Origin: JBFHIZ01 sp963666475 | GTDB taxonomy: Bacteria > Bacillota > Clostridia > Lachnospirales > Lachnospiraceae | Direction of reading: 5' to 3' | Length of the DNA stretch: 64,000 nucleotides | Assembly (NCBI GenBank): GCA_963666475.2 | Contig: CAXXJM010000001.1 | Coordinates: forward strand, 310,001-374,000 | Part shown: positions 50,847-59,077 of the stretch, one piece after another | How positions within the stretch are numbered: the stretch's first letter is position 1 | Layout: each line of letters begins with the position of its first letter | Made by a program: the position numbers and the translations under genes | Notes under the pieces: generated by a model | The model's database searches: none | Told to the model about the DNA's origin: nothing | What the model saw: the letters and a program-made list of their open reading frames with translations, nothing else

Positions 50847-51828
50847 AAATTTGTTTGAATTAGATAGAGCTAGAATTATAGCCGTGTTTGGCGAATCTTA
50901 TAAAGTTTTACAAAATGGTGAAGAATTAATTGTAAAACTTCCAGGTAAATTTTATAATAATGACCCTCAAGCAACAGATTTCCCTTGTGTAGGTGATTGG
51001 GTTTATCTGAAAGATAACATAATAATACAAATAGAAGATAGAAAAAACCAACTATCTAGAAAAGTTGCAGGGAAGAAAATAAAGGAGCAAATATTTGCGT
51101 CTAATATTGACTATGCATTTATTGTATCATCATTAAATAAAGAGTTTAATATTAAAAGAATAGAAAGATATTATGTTTTAGTTAAGTCCTCTGGGATTAT
51201 TCCGATTGTAGTATTGACAAAAAAAGATATGTGCCCTAACTATTCGGACTATAGAGACGATATTAAGAACTTTAATAAAGATTTATGTATTATAACAACT
51301 AGTTCGGTCATTGGAGACGGTATTGAAGAGCTTAGAGGAATGCTGTCAGAGGAGAAGACTGGTATTTTTATTGGTTCTTCTGGAGTAGGGAAATCGACTT
51401 TGATAAATACATTATTTGATAATGAATTACAAGTGACTAAAGAGGTCAGAAAAGATGATAAAGGACGTCATGCAACAACCCACAGAGAATTGTTTTATTT
51501 ACCCAGTGGAGGATGTGTGATTGACACGCCAGGGATTAGAGAAATACAGTTTTGGTCAGGAAATTTTGATTCTGAACTGTTTGGAGATATTGTAACTGTG
51601 TCATATAATTGTAAATTTAATGATTGCCAACATAAATCTGAACCATTTTGTGCAGTTAAGAAAGCAATAGAAGAAGGGATTATAGAAACAAGTAAGTTAA
51701 AGAGTTATCAAAGATATAAACGTGAGTTATACATTGCAAATTTAAAGAATAATAAAGGAGAGGGGATAAGGAATAAATCAAGAGTTAAAAAGCAGTCAAA
51801 AAGTGAAAGGTATTCTAAAAAACGATAA
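50827..51828 (+). CDS. Second RsgA-type ribosome GTPase
   Basis: 333 residues. Circularly permuted like RsgA: an OB-like N terminus (VFGESYKVLQNGEE ... FPCVGDWVYL), G4 as LTKKDMC, G1 as GSSGVGKSTLIN, then KGRHATTHRELF and G3 as DTPGIREIQF. The zinc segment is CKFNDCQHKSEPFCAVKKA, and a Lys/Ser-rich basic tail ends the protein. It differs strongly from the copy at 7480-8379 and is more AT-rich. It is flanked by 76-bp repeats. A specialised 30S-assembly or antibiotic-stress role is possible, but only inferred. Confidence 0.88.
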   Translation: MKHKEDKNLFELDRARIIAVFGESYKVLQNGEELIVKLPGKFYNNDPQATDFPCVGDWVYLKDNIIIQIEDRKNQLSRKVAGKKIKEQIFASNIDYAFIVSSLNKEFNIKRIERYYVLVKSSGIIPIVVLTKKDMCPNYSDYRDDIKNFNKDLCIITTSSVIGDGIEELRGMLSEEKTGIFIGSSGVGKSTLINTLFDNELQVTKEVRKDDKGRHATTHRELFYLPSGGCVIDTPGIREIQFWSGNFDSELFGDIVTVSYNCKFNDCQHKSEPFCAVKKAIEEGIIETSKLKSYQRYKRELYIANLKNNKGEGIRNKSRVKKQSKSERYSKKR

Positions 51829-51921
51829 ATATGAAAAAAAATATGAATTTTTTAAATCAAAGAAAAAGTATGAATTTGATATCGAGGAAATGAAGATATA
51901 TAATAATAATGAAAAAGCTCA

Positions 51922-51997
51922 ATTTAAAGAGTATAAATTATGAATTTAACTTTTTTGATTAGAAATATAGTATGATAAATTTTAATTAAAGATATAG
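51922..51997 (+). repeat. 76-bp direct repeat, copy 2
   Basis: Identical to 50631-50706. The 13 bases before it (51909-51921) match the sequence before an ATTTAAAGAG at 50460-50469, not the sequence before copy 1. So copy 2 looks like a duplicated segment that lost 171 bases by recombination between two ATTTAAAGAG sequences. Confidence 0.92.
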
Positions 51998-52005
51998 GAG
52001 ATAAT

Positions 52006-52230
52006 ATGGCATATTATATGAATTTCTATTTTAAAGAAATAATGTACGATGACCGAGAGATAATGGGCCTTTTCTTGTCGAGGGATGACGACGTTTCTTG
52101 CAGATTTGTATATAATCGTATTTCTGAAGAAATTACAATATGGGATAATAATAAGCCGATTGAAGAAATGACTCCTATTCCAATTGATTTTTTGCTTTAT
52201 AAACTCGCTAAGGGAGAAGTTTTGAGATAA
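52006..52230 (+). CDS. Unknown 74-residue protein
   Basis: ATG with AGGAGA 4 bases upstream, directly after repeat copy 2. Acidic, with many aromatic residues (MAYYMNFYFKEIMYDDREIM at the start). No signal peptide or membrane segment. The pattern of short strands suggests a small alpha/beta fold. I do not recognise it. It could be an immunity-type or contact-dependent system orphan, but nothing in the sequence shows this. Confidence 0.6.
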   Translation: MAYYMNFYFKEIMYDDREIMGLFLSRDDDVSCRFVYNRISEEITIWDNNKPIEEMTPIPIDFLLYKLAKGEVLR

Positions 52231-52373
52231 AAAGAATATAGAATTTGCTACTGAAATAACCATTATTTTGACAAAGTTAATTAAGGTTTGATTTTACACA
52301 AATTGTTTTAAATACGAAATTGTTATATATGTGGTTTTGTAAAATAATTAATAATAAAAGGGAAAGTATAATA

Positions 52374-53003
52374 ATGAATAATGAATTAATGCAGGAAGAA
52401 ATGATTCATCCAAATGAGAAATTTGAACATGATAAGTTGACCATCCGCTTATTGAACGTTAAGGTGAGCCCTCACATTCGGTCTCTGAAATTAAGAATAA
52501 AACTATCATTTAAATACATTATGACATGGGTATTTGCATTTTTTTGTTTGATATTTAGGATTCTATGGTTTGCAATATATGGTAATGCCAGTATTGGGTT
52601 GTTGTCTACTTTTGTTATGGTAGTAGTAGTCACAATTTATGTATTAATAAACATTGACAAAAGTTATCCTGTGGATGTAGATTTTTGCTTTTCAGAAGAA
52701 TGTTTAACGGTTCGAAGCTTAAAGCATGAATATGCGAAAGATGTTTTTGTAGACGGTGTATTTCGATTTAGTTATGATGATATTATTCGTATTTCGTATG
52801 ATAAAGACGAAAGAGAATTTGTTATATTCGGAAATTTTTCACATGATTGGCATGTAAGTGGAGAAATGATTGGAAGTGAGCCATTTAAATCAAAAGGAGT
52901 AAAACAAGATCAACTTATTTTGTCTCTTGCATGCGATGATGTAACCAATTTAAATACTGCTATAAACAGATATTCGAACTGTACAGTTAACTATGTATCC
53001 TAA
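52374..53003 (+). CDS. Unknown membrane protein with two helices
   Basis: About 209 residues from the ATG at 52374. Residues about 40-90 hold two membrane helices (TWVFAFFCLIFRILWFAIY and a Val-rich one). The C-terminal 110 residues (SEECLTVRSLKHEY ... FRFSYDDIIRISYDKDE ... FVIFG) look like the PH-like domain of YcxB-type proteins on the cytosolic side. Role unknown. Confidence 0.6.
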   Translation: MNNELMQEEMIHPNEKFEHDKLTIRLLNVKVSPHIRSLKLRIKLSFKYIMTWVFAFFCLIFRILWFAIYGNASIGLLSTFVMVVVVTIYVLINIDKSYPVDVDFCFSEECLTVRSLKHEYAKDVFVDGVFRFSYDDIIRISYDKDEREFVIFGNFSHDWHVSGEMIGSEPFKSKGVKQDQLILSLACDDVTNLNTAINRYSNCTVNYVS

Positions 53004-53140
53004 AGCATAGAAGAAAGATGAAAACAAGCACAAACCTTGTAAGTGCATTATTTTCTAGAAAATGAGATATTAAAAATAACAATTTTAATTTATCATCCAA
53101 AGAGGATATAGGATTTTAATATGCGAAGGAGAACAGATTA

Positions 53141-53686
53141 ATGAAACAAGTTATTCATATATTTGGAGCATCGGGATCAGGAACTTCTACTTTGGGTAGA
53201 TATCTTAGTGATAACTTAGGTTACTATTTTATGGATACAGACGATTATTTTTGGGAGCATACAAATCCGCCATACACATCAAAACGAAATCGTACGAGTA
53301 GGATGAAATTAATGAGAGAAGAGATAGCTCAACATGAAAATGTGGTTATCTCTGGATCACTTGTGGATTGGGGGGATGAGTTAATTCCTTTGTTTACGCT
53401 CGCTATTCGTATTGAGACTGCTACTAATATAAGAATAGAAAGATTAAAAATAAGAGAGCGTGAGAGGTTTGGTTCTCGAATTGATGTCAATGGGGATATG
53501 CACGACAATTATATTGAATTCATCAATTGGGCTTCTTCTTATGATGATGGTGGAATTGATATGAGAAGTAAAGAGAAGCATGATGATTGGCAAAACCTAT
53601 TAGAGTGTCCTTTAATATATGTAGATGGAAGTATGTCAGTAATAAAGAATTATGATTTGATCCATGAAAAGGTTAACTCACTTTGA
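53141..53686 (+). CDS. P-loop kinase-like protein
   Basis: 181 residues. Walker A is GASGSGTST near residue 9, followed by DTDDYFWEHTNPPY, where an Asp pair would bind the substrate as in shikimate- and adenylate-kinase-like folds. A Glu/Arg-rich lid segment (RIERLKIRERERFGSR) follows. Likely a small-molecule kinase; substrate unknown. AAGGAGA upstream. The next gene starts 19 bases downstream of its stop. Confidence 0.72.
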   Translation: MKQVIHIFGASGSGTSTLGRYLSDNLGYYFMDTDDYFWEHTNPPYTSKRNRTSRMKLMREEIAQHENVVISGSLVDWGDELIPLFTLAIRIETATNIRIERLKIRERERFGSRIDVNGDMHDNYIEFINWASSYDDGGIDMRSKEKHDDWQNLLECPLIYVDGSMSVIKNYDLIHEKVNSL

Positions 53687-53705
53687 AGTAAGGTATGAGG
53701 TAAAT

Positions 53706-54425
53706 ATGAAGATAAATAAAATGCTTGGCGTTGGTAATACCGCAACTGTATATGAATGGGAAAAAAATAAAGCTCTTAAGCTTTTCTATATGGACTATCC
53801 CAGAGAAGCCATAGAAAAAGAATTTCAGAATGCTATGTTGATCAGAGATTTTGCTTTTTCAAAACCAAAAGTATTTGAAGTTATTTCATATGAAGGGCGA
53901 ATAGGTATTGTGTATGATCGAGTTGAAGGGGATACATTGATGAATTGGGTTATGAAAATGAATGATTTACAGGAATGTGCGATTCGTATTGCAAATCTTC
54001 ATAAATCAATCCTTACAAACAAATCAGATCAAGTGCCAAATTATAAAGATGTTTTAAAATCACTTGCAACGAATTTAGAAGATAGAGACGAAATTTTGAA
54101 AAGGATTGATAACTTACAAGATGGAGATACACTCTGCCATGGCGATTTTCATCCAGGGAATATACTTGTATCAAATGGAGAACTAGTAGTATTAGATTTT
54201 ATGAATATTTGCCATGGGCCGTCTCTATATGATGTTGCAAGAACGGTATTTTTAGTGGAATATACACCTGTATCTCCAGAAGTTGAAGATAAAGAACTTC
54301 TCATGCAACAAAAGAGAGCCTTAGCGGATATGTATCTTTTAGAAATGAAAGTACCAAGAGACAGTATTAGAGATTATCTTGCTGTAATTATGGCTGTAAG
54401 AAAAGCGGAATGTCCAACTGAATAG
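53706..54425 (+). CDS. Aminoglycoside phosphotransferase/choline kinase-like protein
   Basis: About 239 residues from the ATG at 53706 (GAGG upstream). It has a kinase-like fold: GVGNTATVYEW nucleotide loop, ALKLF with the ATP Lys, GDTLMNWV, and the catalytic HGDFHPGNILV with a following VVLDFMN metal site. HGDFHPGN is the signature of APH-type phosphotransferases. It could phosphorylate an antibiotic or a small metabolite. Coupled to the P-loop kinase gene. Confidence 0.8.
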   Translation: MKINKMLGVGNTATVYEWEKNKALKLFYMDYPREAIEKEFQNAMLIRDFAFSKPKVFEVISYEGRIGIVYDRVEGDTLMNWVMKMNDLQECAIRIANLHKSILTNKSDQVPNYKDVLKSLATNLEDRDEILKRIDNLQDGDTLCHGDFHPGNILVSNGELVVLDFMNICHGPSLYDVARTVFLVEYTPVSPEVEDKELLMQQKRALADMYLLEMKVPRDSIRDYLAVIMAVRKAECPTE

Positions 54426-54509
54426 ACTTCAGTCATGTACTTTTTATTCTGAATTGTCGGTCTATATGCCGTATAGATGAATGATGTCAGGTAATAATAT
54501 GATATACAT

Positions 54510-54538
54510 TTGACTTTTCAAAAAAATAGAATTAAGAT
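54510..54538 (+). promoter_or_regulatory. Promoter of the lipoprotein gene
   Basis: TTGACT (54510-54515), 17-base spacer, TAAGAT (54533-54538), about 48 bases before the ATG at 54586. The 160-base gap around it holds no gene. Confidence 0.6.
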
Positions 54539-54585
54539 TATGTTAGTGTAACGAAAAATATCATCTATTAAAGGGGGTTGTTTCG

Positions 54586-55488
54586 ATGAATAAAGTATCA
54601 GTTGTAGGTATGATTATGCTATGTTTTTTTATAAGTGGGTGTGGTAGTACGCAAACAGTCAAATTGGATTCTGTCGAGAATGACGGAGACAGGATAAACA
54701 TGCAGATAGCCGGTGACAATGCTGAGAAAATGGAGACGGAATCTTCAGCCGCTGATATATCAAACATGTATGATCAGTTGGTAATTACATGCAATCCTGA
54801 AAATCCAGAGGAGCAGGTTGGTCCATATTCCGTATACTTGGTAATACCGGGAAGTGTAAAAACGATGCTTGATACTGAAAATAATTCAGCAACGCGTATT
54901 GGTCCCTTTATTACAGATGATAACAATCAGGTAGTTATCGATTTGACATATAATTATGATATAGCCTATCTCTTTGAAGCGGATTCGAAGGATGCAGAAG
55001 TAGAAATTATCGTGGTGACCGAAGAGGATAAGGAGATGAAGAATCCTTTGACTCTAGGACAAATCGTTCATTTGTATAATGTGGAATACGATAGTTTTGT
55101 AGTTGAAAAAGAAGACTATACGGTTTCATTTGTAGATGCTTATCCGGAAGGGGTGCTATCATTATATTTTCCCGACGCATCGTTTATCATAAGACTCGCT
55201 TTCCCAGAAGGCTTCGAACCAAAGTCATCGTATGAAATGGGATTAGTTATGGTTGATCCGAATTACGGAAGTGATTACTATCTGGGTCGAATTAATAGAG
55301 CATGGCAATATTGGGATTTGCCTTTTTTTGAGTCGGATAGTTTGGAGAATAAAAACGGAAGAGTATTTATTCGAGATTTTGATACAAACGAAATGTTGAA
55401 TTATGAAGAATCACCACTGGAATTGACATTTGATGAAAATGGAAAGTGTATACAAGGTGATATTGTTACAATTACATTTTCACCATAA
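54586..55488 (+). CDS. Lipoprotein of unknown function
   Basis: 300 residues, AAGGGGG upstream. The signal peptide ends in the lipobox ISGC at about residue 20. The mature protein is acidic with beta-strand-like segments (SVYLVIPGSVKTML, IGPFITDDNNQ, YSVEYDSF-type runs). It has no motif I recognise. It has its own promoter. Convergent with uvsE, whose stop lies 13 bases beyond its own. Confidence 0.72.
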   Translation: MNKVSVVGMIMLCFFISGCGSTQTVKLDSVENDGDRINMQIAGDNAEKMETESSAADISNMYDQLVITCNPENPEEQVGPYSVYLVIPGSVKTMLDTENNSATRIGPFITDDNNQVVIDLTYNYDIAYLFEADSKDAEVEIIVVTEEDKEMKNPLTLGQIVHLYNVEYDSFVVEKEDYTVSFVDAYPEGVLSLYFPDASFIIRLAFPEGFEPKSSYEMGLVMVDPNYGSDYYLGRINRAWQYWDLPFFESDSLENKNGRVFIRDFDTNEMLNYEESPLELTFDENGKCIQGDIVTITFSP

Positions 55489-55500
55489 TCAAAAATCATA

Positions 55501-56757
55501 TTAAAGATCAAAAAATAAAGAGTTCATTAAATAGGGTTCTTGGTATTTTTGGGTCAATCGATATAAAAAATTCTTGACTGGTTTTATGGATTCCTTTTTT
55601 TCTTCATATGTAAGGAGTAACTTTTGAAATTTTTTCTTTTCTGTTTCCGTGCAAATATCGCTAAAGTATCCCCATACATGGGAGAGACTGTTTCGTTGAT
55701 TTCCGAAATCGATTGCTTTTGATAGTGCTTCTTCAATGATTTGATAAAATTCGCGTACAGGATATTTAGTTTTATCTTTTAGAAGTTTTCGTATTTGTAA
55801 GTAATCATTTTGGGAGTGTTCAAGAATGGAATATTTATATCGGCCCCATTCTTCCTCAAGATAATTGATTTTATGATTGGTACGAACCAGATTGATACAT
55901 TTGACTGCCGATAGATTTTTATCTTTTACTTCTAGCATGATGTCAATATTTTGACCATTGTTTTGCGTATAAAAATCAAGGAATTCATCCGTTTTAATGC
56001 TGTCCGAATGAGCTCCTGGCTGCTTTGTTTCGTTTTGAGAAGAAAAATGAATTTTTTGTTTTCCATCTTGTGCTCCCCATGTGTAGTTTGCCTTCTGAAT
56101 CCATTCGGATTCGGATAAGTAGAGAGAGGATGGATTCACTTTATTATGTAGATTATCGAAGATGACAGGGGCGTTTGTTTGTTCGCTGATTTCAAGTACT
56201 TCTTGGATTGTATATAAACGATCATCGTTTTCAATAACAAGTCGTTTTTTTATCGATATGTCAAGTTTATGATATTCTTCGATGAATCTTTTTCTTGCCT
56301 GTATAGGATCGTCATATTTTCCACCAATGTGAAGAACAATTTTTGATTGGGAAGATGTATTAAGGGCATCTAAAAATCTACAATGGTATTCAAGGTCTGC
56401 GATGCTTCGGTTTACGACCTCCGTTCTGGGCGAATTGATTATTGTGTATTGACCAGGATGCATAGAAACACGAATGTTGTTTTCTTGGATCATTTGTCCG
56501 ATTTCCATAAGCTCTTTCTTGAATAGTTGGTCCCATTGGAGCGTGTTCACAGGGCTTGAACCAAATGGAATGATGTCAGAGCTAATTCGAAAGAGCAGGA
56601 TATCATGTGCAGCGTTATATTGAATCATATGTTTTAAAGATTCTAGATTATGAGAAATTAGTTCGGCCAATAATTCGGGGGAAGCTTTTTTTGAAGTACA
56701 TGACCGAAGATTTGTGTTTGGAACACCTACAGTAAGACAAGCATAACCGATACTCAT
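55501..56757 (-). CDS. uvsE: UV damage endonuclease (UvsE/UvdE)
   Basis: 418 residues on the minus strand, with GGAGA before the start. It has the UvdE TIM-barrel features: IGYACLT at the N terminus, LFRISSDIIPFGSS, RVSMHPGQYTIIN, IVLHIGGKYDD, LVIENDDRLYTI and VIFDNLHN. These carry the metal-binding His, Glu and Asp residues. The enzyme nicks DNA 5' of UV photoproducts. About 100 C-terminal residues extend beyond the core. It is the only minus-strand gene of its neighbourhood, divergent from the GH25 gene. Confidence 0.92.
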   Translation of the reverse strand: MSIGYACLTVGVPNTNLRSCTSKKASPELLAELISHNLESLKHMIQYNAAHDILLFRISSDIIPFGSSPVNTLQWDQLFKKELMEIGQMIQENNIRVSMHPGQYTIINSPRTEVVNRSIADLEYHCRFLDALNTSSQSKIVLHIGGKYDDPIQARKRFIEEYHKLDISIKKRLVIENDDRLYTIQEVLEISEQTNAPVIFDNLHNKVNPSSLYLSESEWIQKANYTWGAQDGKQKIHFSSQNETKQPGAHSDSIKTDEFLDFYTQNNGQNIDIMLEVKDKNLSAVKCINLVRTNHKINYLEEEWGRYKYSILEHSQNDYLQIRKLLKDKTKYPVREFYQIIEEALSKAIDFGNQRNSLSHVWGYFSDICTETEKKKFQKLLLTYEEKKESIKPVKNFLYRLTQKYQEPYLMNSLFFDL

Positions 56758-56794
56758 GATAAAATCTCCTTTCAGAATTTCTTTGTATTCTATT

Positions 56795-56800
56795 ATTATA
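56795..56800 (-). promoter_or_regulatory. Minus-strand -10 box of uvsE
   Basis: TATAAT on the minus strand, about 38 bases before the uvsE start, preceded by an extended TGT. The -35 is unclear. It lies back to back with the GH25 promoter. Confidence 0.5.
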
Positions 56801-56832
56801 ACAAAAGAGAAAGAAAAAAACAGTCGGCTGTT

Positions 56833-56861
56833 TTGAATTTACGAGAAAAGGAGAGTATAAT
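56833..56861 (+). promoter_or_regulatory. Sigma-A promoter of the GH25 gene
   Basis: TTGAAT (56833-56838), 17-base spacer, perfect TATAAT (56856-56861), about 40 bases before the TTG start. Confidence 0.75.
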
Positions 56862-56900
56862 ATTGTTGTTATGATTTTATAGAATATAGAGGGTGCTTGT

Positions 56901-58370
56901 TTGAAACGGGAAATAGTATTTGAAGAAGATGAAAAAGAGAATTTGAAAAAAAAGGGGATTGTAATTGCTATTACAATAGTACTTATTTCGATTATATTGA
57001 TAGCAATTGTCATAGTAAGAAGCCAAACGGAAAAAGAAAATATAAATGATGAAGTTGAACAGGAACTTTTAAATGAGTCAGAAGAACCAAATCATGTGGA
57101 TGAAAATTTATCATCAAATGAAGAACAAAAAATAGTCGAAGACGATGGCGAGTATACTTCCGAAACCGCGGTAGTTCAGGTCCCGGTGAATGAGAATGAA
57201 ATAGAAGGAGTTGCCTACGGTATTGATGTTTCAATGTATCAAGGTATCGTTGACTGGGAAAAGGTTGCAGCATCTGGAGTTGAGTTTGCGATGATTCGTG
57301 TAGGATATCGAAATAATGAAGGAGAGATTATTCTAGATGAAACAGCAAAATATAATATGCAAGAAGCTGCAAAGAATGGGATTCCAATTGGTGTATACTT
57401 CTTTTCGAGAGCAATTTCCGTTGAAGAAGCTTCCAAAGAAGCTACATTTGTTTTGGAGATCATTGAAGATTACCCAATTACTTATCCTGTTGTTTATAAT
57501 TGCGAAGGATACAACGAGACATCTAGCCGTCAATATGGACTAAGTGTTTCAGAGCGAACTTCTTTTGCGATACAGTTTTTAGATGAAATCTACGCCGGTG
57601 GGTATTATCCAATGTTTTATGCTGCAGCAAATCATATGTTGTTGGAGCAATGGGATCAAAGCGAACTGGAGCAACGTTATAAGATTTGGATTGCAAAATA
57701 TAGTTCAACTGATTCAGCAAATCCGGATTATATTGGAGAGTATGCGATGTGGCAGTATTCAGAACAAGGAACAGTGCCAGGAATAAATTATGATGTTGAT
57801 TTAGATACTGCATATTTTAAATATCAGAAGATAGCAACTGCACAGAATGAGAATGCCGTTTATGATGAAGTCGCAAATGTAGAGGTACTCATGAATTTTG
57901 TAGAGGTGGATGAAACCGTGACTGCAAAAGATGTAACGAATTTACGAGATCGTCCCAGTCAAGGGGAGGATAGTACGGTTTTGGAAAAGTTATATAACGG
58001 AGATATAGCAAGAAGAACTGCAGTTAGTGATAATGGTTGGTCAAGGGTCGAATTCAAAGGGACAATTTATTATGCAGTATCAAATTATTTGACAACAGAT
58101 TTGCTGACTTCTTCGCCTGTAGAAGAAGAAGTGGATTCTGCATTTACAACTGGTTTTGAAGAGGTCAATGAACAGGTGACGGCAAAAATTTCGACAAATT
58201 TAAGAAATATGCCAAGCGTTACAAATGATGATTCGGTGGTTGTAGCAACGATTGTGAATGGTGATATTGTGACAAGAACAGGTGTCAATGAAGAATATGG
58301 GTGGTCCCGTATAGAATATAATGGACAAGTTCTATATTGTGTTAGCAGTTATTTGTATGTGATGCCATAA
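56901..58370 (+). CDS. Membrane-anchored GH25 lysozyme-like protein with two SH3 domains
   Basis: 489 residues, TTG start with GAGGGTG upstream. One membrane helix (about 14-37), an acidic linker, then a GH25 domain (about 105-312: YGIDVSMYQGIVDWEKV, AMIRVGYRNNEGE, GVYFFSRA, MWQYSEQGTVPG). Two SH3 repeats follow (about 340-400 and 425-489, each with TNLR). The catalytic DxE motif reads Asn200-Cys-Glu202; the Asp is replaced by Asn while Glu202 and the first Asp (in GIDVS) are kept. It would cut peptidoglycan N-acetylmuramic bonds if still active. Confidence 0.88.
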   Translation: MKREIVFEEDEKENLKKKGIVIAITIVLISIILIAIVIVRSQTEKENINDEVEQELLNESEEPNHVDENLSSNEEQKIVEDDGEYTSETAVVQVPVNENEIEGVAYGIDVSMYQGIVDWEKVAASGVEFAMIRVGYRNNEGEIILDETAKYNMQEAAKNGIPIGVYFFSRAISVEEASKEATFVLEIIEDYPITYPVVYNCEGYNETSSRQYGLSVSERTSFAIQFLDEIYAGGYYPMFYAAANHMLLEQWDQSELEQRYKIWIAKYSSTDSANPDYIGEYAMWQYSEQGTVPGINYDVDLDTAYFKYQKIATAQNENAVYDEVANVEVLMNFVEVDETVTAKDVTNLRDRPSQGEDSTVLEKLYNGDIARRTAVSDNGWSRVEFKGTIYYAVSNYLTTDLLTSSPVEEEVDSAFTTGFEEVNEQVTAKISTNLRNMPSVTNDDSVVVATIVNGDIVTRTGVNEEYGWSRIEYNGQVLYCVSSYLYVMP

Positions 58371-58395
58371 AATTAGTTTTAGTTTTTTTATTTTG

Positions 58396-58424
58396 TTTAC
58401 TTCGAGTATTGGGTGTATTATAAT
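58396..58424 (+). promoter_or_regulatory. Promoter of the GNAT-nitroreductase pair
   Basis: TTTACT (58396-58401), 17-base spacer, perfect TATAAT (58419-58424), about 60 bases before the GNAT start. Confidence 0.6.
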
Positions 58425-58486
58425 TACATAAAATAACATATGTTTATGTGTGCATGTATTACATATATAAATGCTTGAGGTAATGG

Positions 58487-59077
58487 ATGAAAAGAGATTT
58501 TTTGAAAAAGCCCACGATTCAAGGTGACCGGGTATTACTAAGACCGTTTGACGAAACGGACATCGATTTTTTATTGCAGATTTTAGATGAACCTAATTTA
58601 AAGAAACTCACAGGTTCTGTTGATAATGATAGTGAAGCAAATCGAAGAGCAAATCGATACGAAAGGCAAGAAACGATTGATTGGTATCGAACAAGGAATC
58701 AACAAGACGAACGATTAGACTTGGCGGTAGTTCATAAGCCTTCTGGGGAATTGGCAGGAGAGGTTGTTTTTAATGATTATGATGAAAGCACTGGAAATGT
58801 GAACTTTCGAGTATTACTCAGTGAGAAGTTTTGCAATCAAGGGATTGGTACAGAGGCGATTTCTTTATTTATAAAATATGGAATGGAAGTTTTAAAGTTT
58901 CACAAAATTAATTTAGAAGTTTTTTCGTTTAATCCTCGTGCTGAACGCGTATATCAAAAAGTTGGTTTCATTCTTGAGGGAGTTAAGCGAGAAGAGTTTT
59001 GTTATAATGGGAAATATGTTGATACGAAACTATATGCTATGTTACAATTAGACTATAATAAATTGGAGACAAAATGA
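58487..59077 (+). CDS. GNAT-family N-acetyltransferase, RimJ/RimL type
   Basis: 196 residues, GAGG before the ATG. RimJ/L features: RVLLRPFDETDIDFLLQI near the start, GEVVFNDYDESTGNVNFRV, then the acetyl-CoA site QGIGTEAI and the C-terminal FNPRAERVYQKVGFILEGV. It acetylates an N terminus or a small amine; the target is unknown. It overlaps the nitroreductase start by 4 bases. Confidence 0.85.
   Translation: MKRDFLKKPTIQGDRVLLRPFDETDIDFLLQILDEPNLKKLTGSVDNDSEANRRANRYERQETIDWYRTRNQQDERLDLAVVHKPSGELAGEVVFNDYDESTGNVNFRVLLSEKFCNQGIGTEAISLFIKYGMEVLKFHKINLEVFSFNPRAERVYQKVGFILEGVKREEFCYNGKYVDTKLYAMLQLDYNKLETK

Noticed and set aside
53049..53062. Palindrome ATTTTCTAGAAAAT before the P-loop kinase gene
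   Set aside because: Self-complementary but AT-rich, isolated and about 80 bases from the start; not convincing as an operator.
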